The translations under genes and the position numbers were made by a program. A stretch of 64,000 nucleotides of DNA from Thermohalobaculum sp039815685 (GTDB taxonomy: Bacteria > Pseudomonadota > Alphaproteobacteria > Rhodobacterales > Rhodobacteraceae): the NCBI GenBank assembly GCA_039815685.1, contig JBCBYV010000009.1, forward strand, positions 82,521 through 146,520, written 5' to 3'. Position 1 is the stretch's first letter. Every line of letters starts with the position of its first letter. Below the pieces are notes generated by a model, which saw only the letters and a program-made list of their open reading frames with translations, did no database searches and had not been told where the DNA came from. Below are positions 61,782 to 64,000 of the stretch, piece after piece.

Positions 61782-62444
61782 TCAGTTTTGTTGCCCTTCC
61801 GCCCCGCTTCCATCCGTCGCATCCGCGGGGGCGGATGCGTTTCCGCCCGTGCCCGTCGTCTCGGCGGGGGTAGTGGTCGGGGATGTATCGACGCTGGCAC
61901 CGCAGGGGGTCATCAGCGCGTCGATCCGCTCACCGAACCAGGCGGGCACCTCGGCCGGCATCTGTTCCTCGAAGATGCGCACGGCATCGTCGAAGATCAC
62001 CTTGGAGGCGGCGTTCTCGAGCGGCAGCCATTCCTGGCCGCCCGCGAGGTTGAGATAGAGGAAATAGGCGACGGCGACGAGCGCGAGGCCGCGGGCGACG
62101 CCGAAGACGAAGCCGAGCGTGCGGTCCACAGGTGCCAAGGGGCTGTCGAGGACGAGCGAGGAGGCGAGCGGCGTGAAGACCGAGAGGACCAGGAGCCCGA
62201 GCGCCACCACCAGCACGAAGGCGGTCACCATCGAGATGACGCAGGAGGAGGCGAGGAAGGAGCCCACCACCGGCGCCTCGCGGATCAGCGGCTCTACGAA
62301 GGGCGCGAGGTAGAAGGCGAGCCCCGCGGCCGCCACCCAGCCGAAGATCGCGAAAAGCTCACGCGTGAGCCCCCGCGCATAAGCCAGGATGCCGGAGATG
62401 AGGGCGACTGCGCCCACGCCGCCATCGACGATGGTAAATTCCAT
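61782..62444 (-). CDS. cvpA: CvpA-family membrane protein
   Basis: A 220-residue protein with four helices (VGAVALISGILAYARGLTRE; AIFGWVAAAGLAFYLAP; MVTAFVLVVALGLLVLSVF; GVARGLALVAVAYFLYLNL). It matches CvpA, known in E. coli from colicin V production and envelope stress, and encoded next to purF there. The C-terminal ~40 residues are Thr/Ala/Gly-rich. It is 54 bases after radA; here purF is separated from it by a porin and an unknown gene. Confidence 0.9.
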   Translation of the reverse strand: MEFTIVDGGVGAVALISGILAYARGLTRELFAIFGWVAAAGLAFYLAPFVEPLIREAPVVGSFLASSCVISMVTAFVLVVALGLLVLSVFTPLASSLVLDSPLAPVDRTLGFVFGVARGLALVAVAYFLYLNLAGGQEWLPLENAASKVIFDDAVRIFEEQMPAEVPAWFGERIDALMTPCGASVDTSPTTTPAETTGTGGNASAPADATDGSGAEGQQN

Positions 62445-62498
62445 ACTGTCCCCCAGGGCTCCGGCTCTTGCGGTTCGCTCTGTCGTAGGCCGCGGCCC

Positions 62499-63920
62499 TC
62501 AGCCCGCAGCGCCGATAGTCGTAGCAAAACTCGCCAAATCCGCAACGCGTGTGAGCCGAACCGGGCCATCGGCGGCATCGGATGTGGCGCCCGTGTCGAT
62601 TTGGGGCGGTTTGCGGGATGTCGCCGGGCGTGGCGCCTCGGGGATGAGGGCGCGGGCGAAGCCGAGCTTTGCGGCCTCGCGGAGCCGCGCCTCGGTCTGG
62701 GCGACGGGGCGGAGGGCGCCGGTGAGGCTGATCTCGCCGAAGACCACGGTCTCGGGCCCGAGCGGCTGGCCGGTATGCGCGGTCAGGAGCGCGGCGGCCG
62801 CAGCAAGGTCGGCGGCGGGCTCGGAGATGCGAAGCCCGCCCGCGACGTTCAGGTAGACGTCGTGGCCCGTGAGGCTGAGGCCGGCCCGCGCCTCGAGCAC
62901 CGCGATCGTCATGGCGAGCCGTCCGCTGTCCCAGCCCACCACCGCCCGGCGCGGCGTGCCGAGGGAGGAGGGGGCGACAAGCGCCTGGAACTCGGTGAGG
63001 AGGGGGCGCGTCCCCTCGATGCCCGCAAAGACGACGGTGCCGGGGGCCGGGGTCCCGCGTTCGCCGAGGAAGAGGGCGGAGGGGTTCGAGACCTCCGCCA
63101 AGCCGCGCCCGGTCATCTCGAAGACGCCGATCTCGTCTGCGGGTCCGAAGCGGTTCTTGACGGCGCGCAGGATGCGGAACTGGTGCCCGCGCTCGCCCTC
63201 GAAATAGAGGACGGTGTCGACCATGTGCTCGACCACGCGGGGGCCCGCGATCTGGCCCTCCTTGGTGACATGGCCGACGAGGAGGACGGCGGTGCCACGG
63301 CGCTTGGCAAAGGCCACGAGCTCGTGGACGGCGGCGCGGAGCTGGGCGACGGAGCCGGGCGCGCTTTCGACCGTGTCGAGCCAGAGGGTCTGGATGCTGT
63401 CGATGACCGCGAGGGCCGGCGGATCGGCGTCGAGCGTCGTGAGGATGTCGCGGAGCCCGGTCTCGGAGGCGAGCGCCACGGGTGCGCCGGCGAGGCCGAG
63501 GCGGGCGGCGCGTAGGCGGACCTGCGCCATGGCCTCCTCGCCCGAGACATAGACCGTGCGCGCGCCTTGCGCGGCGAAGGCGGCGGCGGCCTGGAGGAGC
63601 AGTGTCGATTTGCCGATCCCGGGATCGCCGCCCACGAGAACGGCCGAGCCCGGCACGAGCCCGCTGCCGAGGACACGGTCGAGCTCCGCGATGCCGGCGG
63701 CGAGGCGGGGCGGCGGTGCCTCATCCGCATCGAGGGCGGAGAGCGTCATGCCCTTGCCACGTGCGGTGCCGAGTGCGCGGCCCTGCGCGGGGCCGGTCGC
63801 GCCGAGGCCCGCATCCTCCTCGAGCGTGTTCCAGGCGCCGCAGCCATCGCACTGACCGGCCCATTTGCTGTGGACCTGCCCGCAGGCGCGGCAGACGAAG
63901 GTGCTGCGGAGTTTTGCCAT
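62499..63920 (-). CDS. radA: DNA repair protein RadA
   Basis: A 473-residue RecA-like helicase acting in recombination intermediates. N-terminal zinc finger CRACGQVHSKWAGQCDGCGA (C10, C13, C24, C27), Walker A GGDPGIGKSTLLLQAAAAFA, the RadA-specific KNRFG motif and a C-terminal Lon-like domain (GHDVYLNVAGGLRISEPAAD; FGEISLTGALRPV) are all visible. The start is 80 bases from the window end. First gene of the leftward radA-cvpA unit. Confidence 0.96.
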   Translation of the reverse strand: MAKLRSTFVCRACGQVHSKWAGQCDGCGAWNTLEEDAGLGATGPAQGRALGTARGKGMTLSALDADEAPPPRLAAGIAELDRVLGSGLVPGSAVLVGGDPGIGKSTLLLQAAAAFAAQGARTVYVSGEEAMAQVRLRAARLGLAGAPVALASETGLRDILTTLDADPPALAVIDSIQTLWLDTVESAPGSVAQLRAAVHELVAFAKRRGTAVLLVGHVTKEGQIAGPRVVEHMVDTVLYFEGERGHQFRILRAVKNRFGPADEIGVFEMTGRGLAEVSNPSALFLGERGTPAPGTVVFAGIEGTRPLLTEFQALVAPSSLGTPRRAVVGWDSGRLAMTIAVLEARAGLSLTGHDVYLNVAGGLRISEPAADLAAAAALLTAHTGQPLGPETVVFGEISLTGALRPVAQTEARLREAAKLGFARALIPEAPRPATSRKPPQIDTGATSDAADGPVRLTRVADLASFATTIGAAG

Positions 63921-64000
63921 GGGCCGAGCTTAGGTGGCGCCCGGCCTTCGGGAAAGAGCCCCTGCCGCGCCCAACGGCCCACCACCGACGGGTGGGTGGG

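Noticed and set aside
1..64000. Defence island, prophage, IS element or biosynthetic cluster
   Set aside because: No transposase, integrase, phage structural, restriction, toxin-antitoxin or synthase genes were recognised; content is housekeeping with envelope genes.

Overview
The window is about 64 kb of GC-rich bacterial DNA, densely packed with genes. Gene content and order point to the Alphaproteobacteria, most likely Rhodobacterales: a nuo operon carrying extra reading frames between its subunit genes, followed by birA-coaX-rnj; tatABC next to surE-pcm-nlpD and serS; yajC-secDF; a radA/cvpA/purF neighbourhood; and lipoprotein, LysM and porin genes of the kind found in that order. This assignment is an inference from content and was not tested with a phylogeny. 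I see no rRNA, tRNA, CRISPR array, prophage, transposase or integron.

Layout. 1-10442: the distal nuo operon (3' part of nuoG, then nuoH, I, J, K, L, M, N) for respiratory complex I, with three interspersed non-nuo reading frames. 10439-13699: birA, coaX and rnj, tightly coupled to nuoN. 13806-18070: a leftward DUF4345 membrane gene with a DEAD-box helicase, a small membrane protein gene, and leftward prfC. 18266-21989: an orphan ABC ATPase, then tatABC and a DUF815 ATPase. 22218-28822: a leftward block with nlpD-like, pcm, surE, DUF2852, TetR, AAC(3)-like, serS and a probable 26-residue membrane protein. 29065-33765: yajC, a fused secDF, two small genes and sodB with a clear terminator. 34080-41361: LOG-type hydrolase, LysM envelope protein, Atm1-type exporter, unknown membrane protein and two divergent lipoproteins. 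41646-48683: leftward RND efflux pair, panB, MFS transporter. 48842-52435: yfgM-like, bamB, der. 52499-63920: atypical secreted nucleotidase, SDR, membrane cyclic-nucleotide-binding protein, homocysteine methyltransferase family, purF, unknown membrane protein, porin, cvpA, radA.

Most of the window is housekeeping: respiration, protein export and envelope assembly (Tat, SecDF-YajC, BamB-YfgM, NlpD), translation (SerRS, RF3, Der), RNA decay (RNase J, helicase), and cofactor and purine synthesis (CoaX, BirA, PanB, PurF). I found no convincing new multi-gene defence or biosynthetic system.

The most unusual signals are: (i) an intergenic repeat family with nested stems and compensatory changes (33836-34066, 41379-41638, hairpin copy at 50971-50991); (ii) birA with no ATG, GTG or TTG start, apparently beginning at a CTG that overlaps the nuoN stop; (iii) a 26-codon membrane protein gene with a strong ribosome site; (iv) a three-helix membrane protein fused to a cyclic-nucleotide-binding domain, reminiscent of Popeye proteins; (v) enzymes with altered catalytic or metal-binding residues. 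Start codons were chosen by eye from ribosome-binding sites and family lengths.
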